A stretch of DNA of 64,000 nucleotides from Syngnathus acus (GCF_901709675.1 NC_051102.1:7971412-8035411); one strand, 5' to 3'. Numbered from the stretch's first letter, positions 26,392-39,046 are shown. Numbers and translations are program-made. The notes: generated from the sequence alone by a model not told the origin.

Positions 26392-26712
26392 CACAGGTGT
26401 CAAACTCAAGGCCCGGGGGCCAGATACGGCCCGCCACATGATTTTATGTGGCCCGCGAAGACAAATTGTGCATCAAATTCTTGTGTCATTACTAGAATTG
26501 CAAATTGTCTTCACTTTTAATATCATTTTAATATTTGACCAGTTTTTACTCGTCTGATTTGAAAACGAGTTATTTGTCAATTTGTTTTGTAGCTTTTACT
26601 GTATATAATATGAGGTGCTCATACATTTATTTGGGTTGACAGTCATAATGGCCCTCCGAAAGAAGCTATGACTACAATGCGGCCCACGAAAAAAACGAGT
26701 TTGACACCCCTG
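26392..26712 (+). mobile_element. hAT-type non-autonomous element, copy 3
   Basis: A 321-bp element from CACAGGTGTCAAACTCAAGG to GAGTTTGACACCCCTG with perfect 8-bp target duplications CATTAGAC at 26384-26391 and 26713-26720. Same family as the copies at 23827 and 25487. It is inserted next to a short TAGC tandem repeat (about 26354-26385). It contains no ORF of its own. Confidence 0.93.
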
Positions 26713-26720
26713 CATTAGAC

Positions 26721-29700
26721 AGATATGGTGGTAGAGGCATTTTATCCATGTACTTCTTTGAATCTCAACCTGCATGTTGTATCACCTTGAGAGTATATAA
26801 AGTCAAAGCATGTGCCTGCTACATTAAATTCCATCTCTATTCATTTGCAATGTAATGACTTTTAATATTTGTCTAACACAGTGAAAGATACTTTAGTCCC
26901 TTCTGTGATGCTTGAGCTGTCTAACAGGAAAGGAAAAGTCATTTTCAGTGTACACAGAAAGCTTTTTAACTCAAACTATTTCAAGGACGCAAGACGAGTC
27001 CGTTGTAGAAGGGTTGTAAAAATGTGACTGAGCGTGGGATTGCAAAAACATGTTGACGTTCAAGTAGTGAATGGGTGAATTTGAAACTATTTATTCATTT
27101 GCATTTTTGTGTCTCCGACTTGACTTACACTTATTCAAGTTATGTTCATTTTAATCTTGTGTTGAGACTTTGGTGAGCTTGAGGGCATTTTCAAAATGTG
27201 TTTGATTCAAAACATGTCAGAAGATGGGCAAACATTTTAATGTTCAGGTTGTCCAGTAATGTCTTATTTTACTTAAGTACAAATTGCCCGCTTTGATGAA
27301 GGGAAATTCGAAAATATTCTTGTCCAAAGGATTACGACTCTTCGAATAATTTCTTCAAATATGTTTCAAAACTTCTTCTTTATTTTGTTTGCAATATCTT
27401 GCGGCAAAGAATTATGTTTCATTTAATTTCAGTATTAAAGTAATACCTTGCTACTTGTGCTTTGTTGTCAGTATGTTTTAGTTTGTTATTTTACTTTACT
27501 TACTAAGTCACAGACACACGCACACATCTGAAGTGATGGCTTGTCTGTAGACCTTTGAATTCATGGCAGGGAAGGAAAGAGTTTTAAAAATCCAGCAGAG
27601 GGATAAAACCATTCTTTCAACTTCCTTGTCAGTTTGCATTAAGCGCGTCTGTGAGCCAAACTGGAACAGCAGATCACTGGTAACCCCGCGAGACGGGGAA
27701 GAGCGAGTCCCAAATCCTCTCGCTGACACATCAAAAGTCACCGTGTTCACATGTTGCCATTTGCGCTGTAACGCAATCCTGACCCCTGACCGTAAACACT
27801 TCCACAATGTCTCCAATGAATCAAAAAGAGTCAAGCGATGCCGGCTCCAATTATCGTAATTGCATATTTCTGATCACGCCGAGACTTAATTATATTTCTA
27901 ATTGACTGTGTCTCCTTTATGCAGTCTCAATGAGAGCGATTATTATCTTCGCTTGGATTCCTTTTCATTATGACGACAGAAGCATAAGGATATGTAAGCG
28001 TGTGAGACAATCGACGAAACATTTATTAAGCGACCTGGTAATAGAGCTCAGGAGAATTTAGTAGTACAAAAGTTGAATTCATAAATTTTAATGAAGGGAA
28101 AAATTCTAAAAAGGGGCATTAAGAATAAGTCCGTACATGTAATCGGGGAATTTGTGTGAAATCTTACAAAATTATTAGAACATACAGTAATTTACATTAT
28201 CAGTTGGCGGATTAGTTGTGGTCGGATTTATAAATTCATTAATTAAAAAATAAATTTGCCCAAGTAACTTACAGTAGGTTTGTTTTCTACTAATGACCTA
28301 ACTAGCTAACTAACAATAAATTCGTATGAAATCATTCTGCCACTAAATTGTCTTGATTTGGTTGTATTCTAATCCATATTTATAAACAATAGTATGATTT
28401 AAGGAATTTTATTTTTTTGGGGGGGCGGGGTCATTTTCTTCCATATTGAATCATATTGCACATTACCGTTATTTTTTTACTGCAGTTAATTTTCTTTTAC
28501 TAGACTTTTTACTTCGGGTCTGATTTATAAGAGGCAGGTATCTTTTTCAAAACAGTTTGGGAGATACAATATACTTTTTGGGAAAAAAAAAAATTGTCAA
28601 TTTTTGTAGTTTTATGTGACTCCCTATTTCTAAACTAGGTAATGATTTAAGGGAGGGAAAATTGAACAGAGCCATTTTCAAAGATGTTTACGTCATTCAA
28701 TTTCTTTGTTTCGGGTCTGAAATTACATTAATTTATGAGAAGAGCATGCCTCTTACTAAAAATAGTTGTTTTATTTTAAGAGGTCAACAAAATGTTGTGG
28801 GCCTTTTATTTCTAAACAGGCGAGAGAGCTAAGAGGACGCAAACGTCATATGACTCAAGGACGTGATAAAAAGCTAGCTAGTGCAAGACGCCCTTTTGCC
28901 ACATTCCAGACACGCCTAGCAAGCAAACTCTGCCTGATTTCAATAATCATTCGTCGAGCTACCCGCGTTTCATTACAACTGCGCCGGTTTGTCTAATCCA
29001 GTCATTGCTGACACGTGAACACAAGAAAGAAAGGGCGAGAGAAGGACCAGCGGCCTACAAGTAAATCCTCGATACGAGCCGAATAACGCGGGTGATCCAC
29101 AAAAGGCTTTCCATTCACTTTTATTCATTCAATTCTTTTTTCTTTGATTGACACAGTGAATCTGCGCCTCGTCCATTATGCAAAGAAACAACCTTTGAGT
29201 ATTTCATTAAGAGAGCTTTACATTTAAAGGCTCCGTCCCGCCCATGTTGAAATTCTGAAAATACGTCCAGGTATTCGTCGAAGGTTACGCATATATTAGC
29301 GGCCCTTTAATCCGCTTACACGCTTTTAAAAGAAACTGCTCTTTTCACCAGGGGAGCTACTGTTAGATTTTTATTTTTTTTTCCCCAGGCTCACTTTGAG
29401 GTCCAGAGCAGCACAAATAAGGTACCAATGTGTACGGAGTGCCGAGGAGCTTCTTCTCCATGTGCTGTACACAAAAGGATCGCAGACAGGCTTTGAAGGG
29501 GTTTAGCCCAACCCAAATATGAGCCCGGTCCGCTTTTCATTCTCCCGATGGGCTCCGAACAAACACATGAAAGCCCAAAAATGCCAGAGGAGCACCAGAT
29601 GGCAGTGTGTTCTTTCTTTCTGTACTCTTGTCTTTTAGATTTCATACAGAGGAGCGAGTCAGTTGGAAAATATACAATACGTTCGGGTTTATTAGCCTCA

Positions 29701-32700
29701 ACTCGATGTCTAAGTCGACGTGATCCGGTCCAGTCAAGTTAGACCAAAGAATTTCTCGATAAGCATTAAAAAAGTAATAAAAACGCCTATTCAGATATTC
29801 TGAACCAATGCGATACTATTCATGTATCTTGCATACATAGTCAGGATGAAAATATGTTAATTCTTATCTATGGCAGTTGAAGTATTTCATGATTTACTGA
29901 AAGTGAATTATTAAGAGTTTGGAATTAATAAATTGATTTCAGTAACATTCGTTACTCAAGAAAACTTTTTCAAGTAAAATTCCCTAAATTTGTCCGAATT
30001 TTGTATTATTCGAAACAATTACAAATTTCTAATGTCATTGGAAATTATTATTTACAATATAAAAGTAACAAAAATGAGACTGATTGCATGTAATAGTGTT
30101 TTTGTCTGCAAAATCCCATTAGTCTAATGCAGGCAGCAGCTAGAAATGCTGGATTTTTTTCTTATCAGTTAGTAATTACTCAATTTTCCCCCTTAATCTA
30201 ATTAAAATTAAAACATTTTGAAGTATTTTAATTTTTCCTATTTATGTTCAACCATTTTCAACTACCCTCTTGAAAAATGTTTAGCTTATTTCTTTACCAT
30301 TTGTTTTATCAATATTTGCATAATTATGAATTGAAAGAGAAAAAAAACATTAAAAAATTGTGTTGGTTCTTCACAATAATATTTAATGAATTATTTTTAA
30401 AACATGGATTACTAAAAAAGAAACCAAAAGACGTAATTATCATTATAATCATTTTGACATTAATACATATTTTGCTAATTATTTTCTAACAATTATGCAA
30501 AAAAATAAAATTTAAAACTACAATAAGTCATTTAAAAAAAGTCGCAAAATTCTACATTACTTTAGCAAATTGACATCAAAATAAGAGTAATCACAGGTGT
30601 ACAATTTTATACAACTGATCATTTCATCCCACATTGAAACCCTTTTAGTATGCCCAAAATAACGCAATTGAATTGAAAATATAGATACAGAAATGTATAT
30701 CGTGCTTCAAATATACATGTGTTATATGACATTTTGTTCATAAATATATCAAAGGCTGCATGTATTTGCGTACTAAAAATGACAGCACATAACGTATGTA
30801 TGTGCGGTGTCATTATATATATTGCAAGCCTAACGCTGAGCAGATGTTGGCCATGCGTTCAAAGGCCACGTGGGCAACGTGAAATTTCAACGCTGGAATT
30901 CACGCGACACTCAACCATTCACAGAAGAACAACAGGAAATTGGAAATATGAAAACAAATCTTTGACAAGCTTGCCAATAGCCTTCATTGCGCAATCGATC
31001 CCAATTTGCAATTGTCGATTTTTGCTTGAAATGGCAAGTCCGGCCCCGGCCACCAGGAAAACAATTCCACGTGCTTGAGCTCCAGCACACACAAGCGCTT
31101 GATGAAAAGAATTGTTCCCCTACTCTTCCCCCGGATGAACCGCATCATCTTCTTCATCATCCACTTCCTCCTCCTTTGTTGTTGAGCTGTGAGCAGCTTG
31201 CGTGAACTGTTTTTAATTTCATCTGCCGAACTTCAAATGCCGTACACCCCCCGTTGCCCCAATTTTCTTTGTGCTAAATGAGCATCGTATATCAGCCCTG
31301 CCTCTGTTCTCCTTCCAGTGCTGCTTCTTCTCTTCATCCTCTTTCAACCGCACCGACGACGGATTAGCTCGCTTCAAATCAAAGATGCAATCATGTGATA
31401 TGAATTAGTGCTTCTGCACCAGGGTATCGATTCAAACCGGGGCGGGGAAGCTTTCTCCCTCCGCCGAGCACAAACAAGCCCGCTGCCCAAAGTCATGCTT
31501 TGTCATTATTGATACGGGTCAACGTCTGTCAGACGTCTCCCTTGACCAATCGCCTGAGGTGGGCTTGCCCGCCCTGTTGTGCCAACTCCCATCCCCGGGT
31601 GTACCCGGCCCCTCGCCTCAAGTCAGCTGACCTTTGACCCTAATGAGGAAAAGAGCTGTAGAAAACAGAATGGTTGCTCTTGTCCCTTTTTGACATTTTA
31701 GCTGTTACAGTTAGCACTTCCGCTGTTGATTAAAACATTAAAGAGCACCAAAAAAGGTTTGAAATGCAATCAAAGCGCTGACGTATTCTTCTCCCCCCCT
31801 CTGCCTCCTTTCATTATTCTAATACACAAAGCTGTTATATGTGCTTGAAAGCCAACCTACGCAGTCACTGGCTGATTGGTGATTGAATGTTAATCCCTCT
31901 CAAAAAAAAAAGAAAAGAAAAGCACTCTCGCGTCTTGAATTGGTCAAGTGACACGGTAGGCTTTTAATGTCACTCCTTCCAAATTAACCCACTGGCACCA
32001 TATTGGGCCACAATGACGTCGACCTTTTTATTATTGATGGCTACATCTTGCAAGAACCGCTATTGCGCAACGGAAATATTCTTCACTAGTACAAGCCCGG
32101 GAGAAGTGATCCTAATGGAGACAGTGATCTAGTTTGCAAAGCCTTTAGTGCATGTCTGTGATTGTGAGCCCATTTGTCCTTGACTCCAGGCAAGCCTTCG
32201 AGTGAGGCAACATTGCCCCCTGCTGGTGCTACAACACAAAGCAGCATGACGCAAAGTGGGGTGGGTGAGGATATCTTAGGTCTGCAAAACATCTTTTTTT
32301 TAATTTACAGATCCCCCAAAAAAATCTCCACAAAGTGCTGATGAATTCACTGTGTTCTCTACGGCGGATGGGTGTAGATGTAGAAAAACACATTTCAGTA
32401 AAAGAATATATATCAGTATCAGTTAAACTGGTTAGATCTTTTACGAGACAAATCCGAGAGACTTGAAATTTCCCAAGGTAGAACCTTTTGCTCTGAAGCC
32501 TCACATTTGCAGCTAAATTGAAGTGGGCAAGCTCAAATCTGATTGACTTCGCTTTATAAAGTGTACAGAATTCCTTTGGATGGAAGTCTTAAATAGCTTG
32601 TCGACATTCACTACATTTTTTTCCAATTTTTCTCAAGTGTGACAGCCATACAAACATGCATGTTCCCACTTCACGCAACAAAATACATCTAGATGTGGTA

Positions 32701-33950
32701 AATTGCCTGGCGAGCAGAAGAAAAAAAATTGTATTCCGACCACAGCCTCTGCTTCCAATTGATGATAATCTGTATTCACAAAATCCTTTGCGTCAGAACA
32801 AAGCATTCATTAGCAGACAATCCCATTCCAACTCAAAGCATGGCGTTAGTGAAGCACAGCACGTGTTGTTTTTGTTATCGCATTCAACGATGTAACAAAG
32901 ATCTATGACCTCGTGTTTGAAAAAAAAAAAAAATGATGAGATAAAACACCAGCGGTTTGATTCGCAGGCCTCACGCTGGCTTGGATATATACAGACCACA
33001 GCAGGATGCTTGTCCCACTCGCCAGGCGTTCCGACGCTGATTGAATTTTGTTTCCCTATAATCTTCAAAACAGTATCCACCCCCCCCCCCCCCCCTCCAA
33101 CCTCACGCCTAATTTGGTGGAGCAGAACGGACACATTAGTCCTGCTCAACTATGATAATATTAGCTCTGCGTGGGCAGTGGGAACCATATTATTATTATT
33201 ACTCTGAGGAATTTTTTTTCTGTTTGTAATAAAGCATCACCAGTAGGGCCATGTCTCAAACTGAGACTCTAAGGAGCATTCAGTGGCTTTTGTGTGTTGA
33301 ATTTCATACCAGGCGACTATTATTAGTAATTCACTGCAGTAGTTTTGCAAAAGGGGGGTGGGGGGGGGACAACGGGGGATATAAAGGAATATATTTTTCC
33401 CAGGGAGAAAGCAGGCCAGTGGGTGTGCAATTCTCATGAAAAAGAGCTAAAGGCCACATGGACGCTCGCCTTCTCTCTGTCCAAGAGTCTTGCTGGGCCA
33501 TTCTAACAACCTGCTGCAGCCACATGGCAGCAAAAAGTCAGTAAATATTAAGAAAAAGATTTTTTTTACAGTATGTTCCTTCAGGCCTGCATGGTCACCC
33601 TTTTTCACAAATATGGGCGGGGTTGTATTAAGCCACAGATTTACATTTATGGTTAATAAGTCGCCCTTTGATGAATAATCACAACGGTCCGGCGTAATAT
33701 TAAATTTAAAAAAATATTTAGTGTGCGTATATTTGTGAAATGCTGCATAGAGAGGGGCGGGACTCCAACGATACACAGGAAGTTGGAGTCTGTCACTCCA
33801 CCAATCAGATTTGATCTAACTGGGACGTCAAAACTAAATATTTTACTGTACAATACAGCAAGGCCCACCGACGCCTCGAAAATAAGTGTCAATTTCAGGC
33901 GCGTTACGTTTAGTATGGCGTTTTTATTATCACACGTCCTTCATCGTTAG
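26721..33950. other. Gene-poor intergenic stretch left of efcab14
   Basis: No supportable exon. The sequence is AT-rich, especially 28030-28780 and 29760-30800. A block at about 27845-28020 with ATTGCATATTTCTGATCACG and several TAATTA/ATTATG words reads like a candidate conserved non-coding element, but this is impression only. A 16-base poly-C lies at 33080-33095. The last few hundred bases before 34335 should contain the efcab14 promoter. The island at 33940-34330 has scattered CpGs and no TATA box. Confidence 0.45.
33080..33095 (+). repeat. Poly-C tract, 16 bases
   Basis: Uninterrupted C run in intergenic sequence. Confidence 0.95.
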
Positions 33951-34334
33951 CCCTGGAAAACAATGCTCGTCACGGGCGCGAGTCACTTTGAATCGCGACG
34001 TTAGCCACTTGTAGCATTAGCAAGGTGTCAAATGCAGACGCGTTAGCCATCCGTTGGATTTAATACGAGCGCTCGCATTTCAGTTTGTTTTTGTGTTGGG
34101 GGGGTTTACTAAGATTATGGTTATGTTACTCGATTAATTATAATAACGTGGTAGTTGTCTGACATACAGTAACCGGCGTCGCCCGGTGTTTTTATTTCTC
34201 TCGGCTTCTTGCCCTAATTAAAACTCTGGCGTTAGCTTAGCTTCAACCGTCAGTCAGTCAGCAAACTGGACAAAACGTTGGATTTAGTCGGCTTTAAGTC
34301 GAGCTCGGCGGGCTCGCTGACCCCTCAGAAGAAA

Positions 34335-36759
34335 ATGAAGAAGAGGAAGGAGCTGAACGCCCTCATCGGACTCGGGGACAGTAAGAGAAAGAAGACGAAG
34401 AAGGGCTCCGGTCACCGGCTCCTTCGAACCGAGCCTCCGGATTCGGAGTCTGATTTTAGTTCGGGGGACGACGAGTTCAATGGAATGAGCAGCGGAGCGA
34501 GCTTCAGCAAGTGAGAATGCTGGCCCATACAAACACTGCTGTAGAACTTTGTGTAAACAATCCTCCTAAGTCACCAGCAAATTAGCACTTGACAGCAATT
34601 TGCCGAATGAATAGTGCTATTTTTACTGAAAATATTTTCCAAAACTTAATTCTGAATAAAATAAGAGTAAATCAACTAAGATGGGAAAAAAATACGCCTT
34701 TGAGAATTATTTTTTGTGGCTCCCATACTTCAACATATTTTAAGAATGACGTCAAGTTTTTGGAAAATTCCTTTGTGTACACTACATAATTGTGGTTTGT
34801 ATTCATTGTTCACTCCAATGGGGAGCTCGTACTTTGTAAGTTATGGAACCGTGAAATGAAAATGTCTGAAAATATTTTTGGTGTCTAACATTGCCGCTTT
34901 TGTCTGCTCACAGGCGAAGTTACAGTCAATGCTGCTCTGTGTGCTACCCTTTGTTTCTCTTCATCATTCTCGCCGCTTGCGTCATGGCCTGCGCTGGACT
35001 CATATGGATGCAGATTGCCTTGAAGGAAGATCTGGACTTAATGAAAGAAAAACTGCACAACAGTAAGCTCCACTGTCACGCAGCTGTTTTGGTCTTGTGG
35101 TAGCCGTGAAGAACTTTGAACCCTTTTGACGTTGCTGTGATTGTTTTTTTTAGTGGAATCCACCCAAAAGGCATCTTCAAGTGAAATAGCAAAATTAAGT
35201 GAGGAACTCAAAAACAAGGAAAGGAAGCTTGATGACATTGAGAATGGCGACAAAGGGTTGAGCAAACTGTGGTTCAACCTTACAGACATCAATAGAAAGG
35301 TTAGTTGCCATCTTTACGTTGTCCAACTAGATGTAAGCAGGGTTGCACATGCAAAATAAATTCACAATAGAAAATGAATTCATCCTTTAAAAAAATGTCA
35401 ATGACCTCCCTCATGCAGATCACCTCGCTGGACTCTGCTGTAACCCACTTAAAGGCCAATTTAAAATCGGCCTCTGATTTAATCAGCCTGCCCACTACAG
35501 TGGAAGAACTTCAAAAGGTAAAGAATGTGGAGTTTAAAAAAAAAAAACGATATATATTTTTTTATTTCCTCATTCTTTTTTCACTGAAGTTTTTCTGTTG
35601 GATTCCAGAGTGTGGCCACGATCGGCAGCACGCTAACAAGCGTTCAACACGACGTGACAACGATGCAGTCCGCGCTCGAAACTCGGAAGAATTCAGCCGA
35701 CGGGATGAAAGTGACAATGGTAAACTCAAGTTTGGTCTAAAATGCTAAAAACGTTGCTCAAGCTTAGATTTAGATCTTAAGACCCAAATTAGGACCGATG
35801 TTCCTTCTCGAGTGATTTTGCTTCTGGTGACATTTTCCGAACCTCGCACGCTGTACGAAAATGGAGGTATAGTAAGAATATGTGCGTCTTTGTGGTAACA
35901 GGACATAAGTGAACTGAAGAAAGTGGTGAGCGAGGCCAACCAGACGGAGGCCAAACACCACACATGGAGCGACGAGCAGATCCACGTGCTCCTGTCTACT
36001 GTCGCTGAGCTCCGGCGTAGAGTGTCAGCGTTGGAGAGCGGCCCCAAACAAAACATGAGCTTTGAGGTGTTTGCTCAGATTCTTTTTTTAAATTCCTTTT
36101 TGGAGTGGGGGGTAATTTGTTCACATCAACAAAACGTAAGTGTTCTTTTTGTCTCCAGTTGAAAGACGGCGACTTTCAGCTCTCTAACAGCAGCAGGCCT
36201 CAAACGACTGAGAAGATTCCCGAGACCCAAACGTCGTTACCAGGTGCCGCATTGTGACTGCGGGATAAACCTACTCACTGCTTTCTACTTTTGTTACGAA
36301 GATCTATTTTATTTTTCATTTTGGTAGACGACTCCACGCTAAGTCCTGACGCACAGGCAAGCAGACAGCCACGCTTCCTCCCCCCGAATCGCTCCAAGAG
36401 AAATAGCGACGTCAAATGCCAAAAGAGGCGCTTGCTCCCTGGAGTCACCTTGAAAGGTATGTAAGTCAACCACGGTACTTCTGTCAAAACAAGCATTGCC
36501 AAAATTAAGCCATCTTGTTACGATAACGCCAAAAAACCCATCAAAACTGACTTTTTTTTTTTTCTGCACTTGTTTTTGTGCGCAAGGCCTGACAGAAATG
36601 TTAGCAGATGCCAGTGGCAATGCGTCGGGCCTGACGTACGAAGAGCTGTGGAGCAAACTGGGGCCGTCGACTCCCAAGGCTCGTGCGCTCAGGTGCTTCG
36701 ACAGCAACGGCGACCAGCGGTACTCCCCGACGGAGCTGCGAGCCGCTTTTGGGCTGTGA
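34335..36759 (+). CDS. efcab14: EF-hand calcium-binding domain protein 14
   Basis: Nine coding exons: 34335-34510, 34914-35062, 35154-35299, 35419-35517, 35609-35719, 35902-36066, 36159-36243, 36328-36456, 36587-36759. They join in frame to 410 residues. The first ATG of the frame starts MKKRKELNALIGLGDS, which matches the vertebrate EFCAB14 N-terminus. A basic and acidic-Ser head (1-60) is followed by a cysteine-rich membrane segment (about 65-91), then heptad-like coiled-coil exons. The C-terminus has one EF-hand: its loop, Asp392 to Glu403 (DSNGDQRYSPTE), keeps the chelating positions but has Gln instead of Gly at position 6. A preceding degenerate hand lies around TYEELWSKL. The human protein, as I recall, is about 495 residues, so the linker before the EF-hand is shorter here. 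Function is poorly known; probably a single-pass membrane calcium-binding protein. Identity is secure by N-terminus, membrane segment and C-terminus. Confidence 0.95.
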
Positions 36760-37728
36760 GCGAGTGACCCACGCACGGCCGCCGACACTATTGAAGGAAG
36801 CCCGGCAGGGTTCTGGTGGACGCTCGATGGAATTACTGCACTTTTTTTGCGTGCAAACCGATTGTCACCTTCCATTTACGACCTCGGCTCCTGACCCAAA
36901 ACTTGCGCTCATCTACAGAATGTTCACTCAAGTCTTCACTGACAACACCACATTGAGGTTTTTGCTGCATAAATGTCCCACACCTCCCTTCACGCTTCCA
37001 ACCGGTACAAACAAGCGTGAAATGTATTTATAAACTTTTTAATGACTGTTTACAAACTTGACTACTAGAAGAAGATCCTTCCATCCTGTCCCCGTTTTTA
37101 GCCATTTAATTGAATAGTATATTTAATGTATTCAAATCACTTAAGCATATTGGGGTTTTTTTTCCCATCTTTATTTTAACTCAAGATTTGAAGGGCTATG
37201 TTCACCTGGAAACACTAATTGATGTAGCAATAATGAGGCATAGCATGCAGTCGAGCAGGGGTGGGCAACCTGCAGCACGTGGGCCAACAACAGATTAGCC
37301 AGGAATGCTCAGAAGAAACTATTCTTTCATCATTGTATCGGAATTTATTAAGGATGGCCCACAGATGACTTGATTAAATAGGAGGAAGGTGTCCCACCCT
37401 TTATTTAGATGCACCATATGTAACAGGTAGTACAAGCACTGGGAAGAAAAAAAAAAACTCATTTTAGGGGCAGTCTAATGTATTTATGGAATTGTTCCTA
37501 AAATGGCCATTCTGTTAAAAAAAATGTTTTATTTTATTCAGGGTATTGGATGACTTATTTTACAATTCAGATCTTAATATTTGTGTATTTTAAGTTGTGC
37601 GTTCCAAGTTGTTTATAATGTAACGTGCACATTTATTTACGACAAAGTTAGAATTGTCTACGACACTGAGGTCGTTTCAGACAATTTGCTGGGAACGCTG
37701 GGTCACTATCAAAGGTTTTGGTGCCCAT

Positions 37729-37838
37729 CAGGGGTGGGGAACAGTCAGCCAAAAACACATTTAAACCCATTAATGCTCACAATGTAATTTGTTTGATTGT
37801 ATATGTTATTTATGGAGAGGACTGGTTCCCCATCCCTG
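37729..37838. mobile_element. 110-bp hAT-like MITE in the efcab14 3'UTR
   Basis: The ends CAGGGGTGGGGAACAGTC and GACTGGTTCCCCATCCCTG are inverted copies differing by one substitution and one indel. The interior is AT-rich and non-coding. The CAGGG termini fit hAT-type MITEs. No 8-bp target duplication is visible. It lies about 50 bases upstream of the poly(A) signal. Confidence 0.7.
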
Positions 37839-37890
37839 ATTTAAAAGCTGCTATTAGGAGATTTGATCAATGTTTTTGTGTGTGAGCATC

Positions 37891-37896
37891 AATAAA
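37891..37896 (+). terminator. efcab14: Poly(A) signal of efcab14
   Basis: Canonical AATAAA, followed within 25 bases by T/G-rich sequence (TTTTATGATTGTGG). Confidence 0.6.
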
Positions 37897-37960
37897 TGGT
37901 TAAATGATTTTATGATTGTGGTATTTGAGTTCAAAGACCATTAGCTCCCATTTTGTTACC

Positions 37961-37966
37961 TTTAAT
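37961..37966 (-). terminator. znf830: Likely poly(A) signal of znf830
   Basis: ATTAAA on the minus strand (TTTAAT on plus) about 60 bases after the znf830 stop. A second, canonical AATAAA on the minus strand lies near 37528. Use of that one would make the znf830 and efcab14 3' ends overlap. Confidence 0.4.
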
Positions 37967-38023
37967 ATCAACATTCTATACAAGTACAATAACTTCAGCC
38001 AGTTGCAAAAATGTATACATGAA

Positions 38024-39046
38024 TCATGCCAGTGCCCCTTTGGCCCTCCAGTCCTGGGACAAAAGTCCAAGCACTTCTTCTTCATTCTCTTCTTCCTCCT
38101 CATCCTCCATGCTGGCTTCCGTCTCCATGGGTTCCTCCTTCCTGGGCCGAGACCTCTTCAACACATCCCTCTTGTCCCTCAGCATTTCCACCCTCTTGTA
38201 ACACTCGATCTGCTCGTCGATCTCATCAATCTGTCGCTCGAGGCGGCCCTCCTCGTCATCCTCTGCCACGATTGCCTCCGACTTGGTGTTCACCTGCCGT
38301 ATCGCCTTCTGGAACTCTTCCCACTCTTTGTCCATGTGGTCCTTGGGCGCGTCCACGTTGCGCACCTTCGCATCACGCACCGGGTCATCGAAGAAGCCCT
38401 CGGGCAGCACCTCGCCTGAGTTGTCCTTCTTCTCAGTGCTTTTCTCCGGCGCTTGGGGCTTGACGATGGAGCCAGAGTGGGAGACGGTAGGAGCTGACGG
38501 GATGGCGCTGTCGAAGAAGTCTGCTGGTAATCCGTCGTGTACTGGGGGCTGAGGGCTGGACGTGGTCATCCCTGCTTCCTCAGTCACCTCAGTTTCCTTT
38601 TCATCATCATCATCATAGACTCCAGCTAGGAGACTAACACCTGCAGGCTTCTGGACAGAATCTGGTTCCTCACCGAAATCTGTAGGTACTGCCGCGGTGG
38701 ACTGACGCACACCCGGCGCTTGTTTGGCCTTTTTCCCGTTGATTTCCTTGTCTTCATCCGTCACTTTTCTCTTCACCGGTTGACTTTGCGTAGTTTGTTT
38801 TCCCTCTTTGAACTCGCTCACCTTTTCCTTGTGCTGTTTCCCAAGAACATGAGCGGGCCACAGCAGCTCAGACTTCACTTGCGTGTTGCACACAACGCAG
38901 CTCAAGTGACCCAAGCTGTTGTACTTGGCAAAGGGAGACTCGACGCGCTTCTTATCGGAACTTTGCCTTTGTTTCTCCCTCATCAAGCGCCGGAGTTCCT
39001 CTTGATGAACAACTTTCTTCCCTTTTTCTTTCTTTGCAGCGGCCAT
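38024..39046 (-). CDS. znf830: Zinc finger protein 830 (OMCG1/CCDC16), intronless
   Basis: A single uninterrupted frame of 340 residues, as expected because vertebrate ZNF830 genes are intronless (retrocopy-like). The start MAAAKKEKGKKVVHQEELRR matches the family. A C2H2 finger of U1-like type uses Cys50, Cys53, His66 and His72 (C-x2-C-x12-H-x5-H). Next come a Lys/Glu-rich nuclear segment, a Pro/Ser linker with acidic patches, and near 235-300 a charged region with PEGFFDDP followed by a predicted coiled coil (RLERQIDEIDEQIECYK). The C-terminus is acidic (EDEEEEENEEE) and ends GLLSQDWRAKGALA. From the literature ZNF830 is nuclear and copurifies with the XAB2/Prp19-type splicing complex, with roles in genome stability and early embryogenesis. 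Human is about 372 residues. Its promoter carries CRE and TCTCGCGA-like motifs. Confidence 0.96.
   Translation of the reverse strand: MAAAKKEKGKKVVHQEELRRLMREKQRQSSDKKRVESPFAKYNSLGHLSCVVCNTQVKSELLWPAHVLGKQHKEKVSEFKEGKQTTQSQPVKRKVTDEDKEINGKKAKQAPGVRQSTAAVPTDFGEEPDSVQKPAGVSLLAGVYDDDDEKETEVTEEAGMTTSSPQPPVHDGLPADFFDSAIPSAPTVSHSGSIVKPQAPEKSTEKKDNSGEVLPEGFFDDPVRDAKVRNVDAPKDHMDKEWEEFQKAIRQVNTKSEAIVAEDDEEGRLERQIDEIDEQIECYKRVEMLRDKRDVLKRSRPRKEEPMETEASMEDEEEEENEEEVLGLLSQDWRAKGALA

Larger units (their letters stand above)
36760..37910 (+). other. efcab14: efcab14 3' untranslated region
   Basis: About 1.15 kb from the stop codon to a canonical AATAAA at 37891-37896. It contains a single hAT-like terminus (CAGGGGTGGGCAACCTGCAG near 37257) and a complete 110-bp MITE at 37729-37838. 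No coding sequence. The minus-strand gene znf830 ends 3' of it, tail to tail. Confidence 0.65.

Noticed and set aside
36339-36875. Minus-strand 178-codon ORF
   Set aside because: Lies antisense across efcab14 exons 8-9 and their intron; a shadow of a GC-rich coding region.
38026-38463. Plus-strand ORFs opposite znf830
   Set aside because: Antisense shadows of the znf830 coding sequence.
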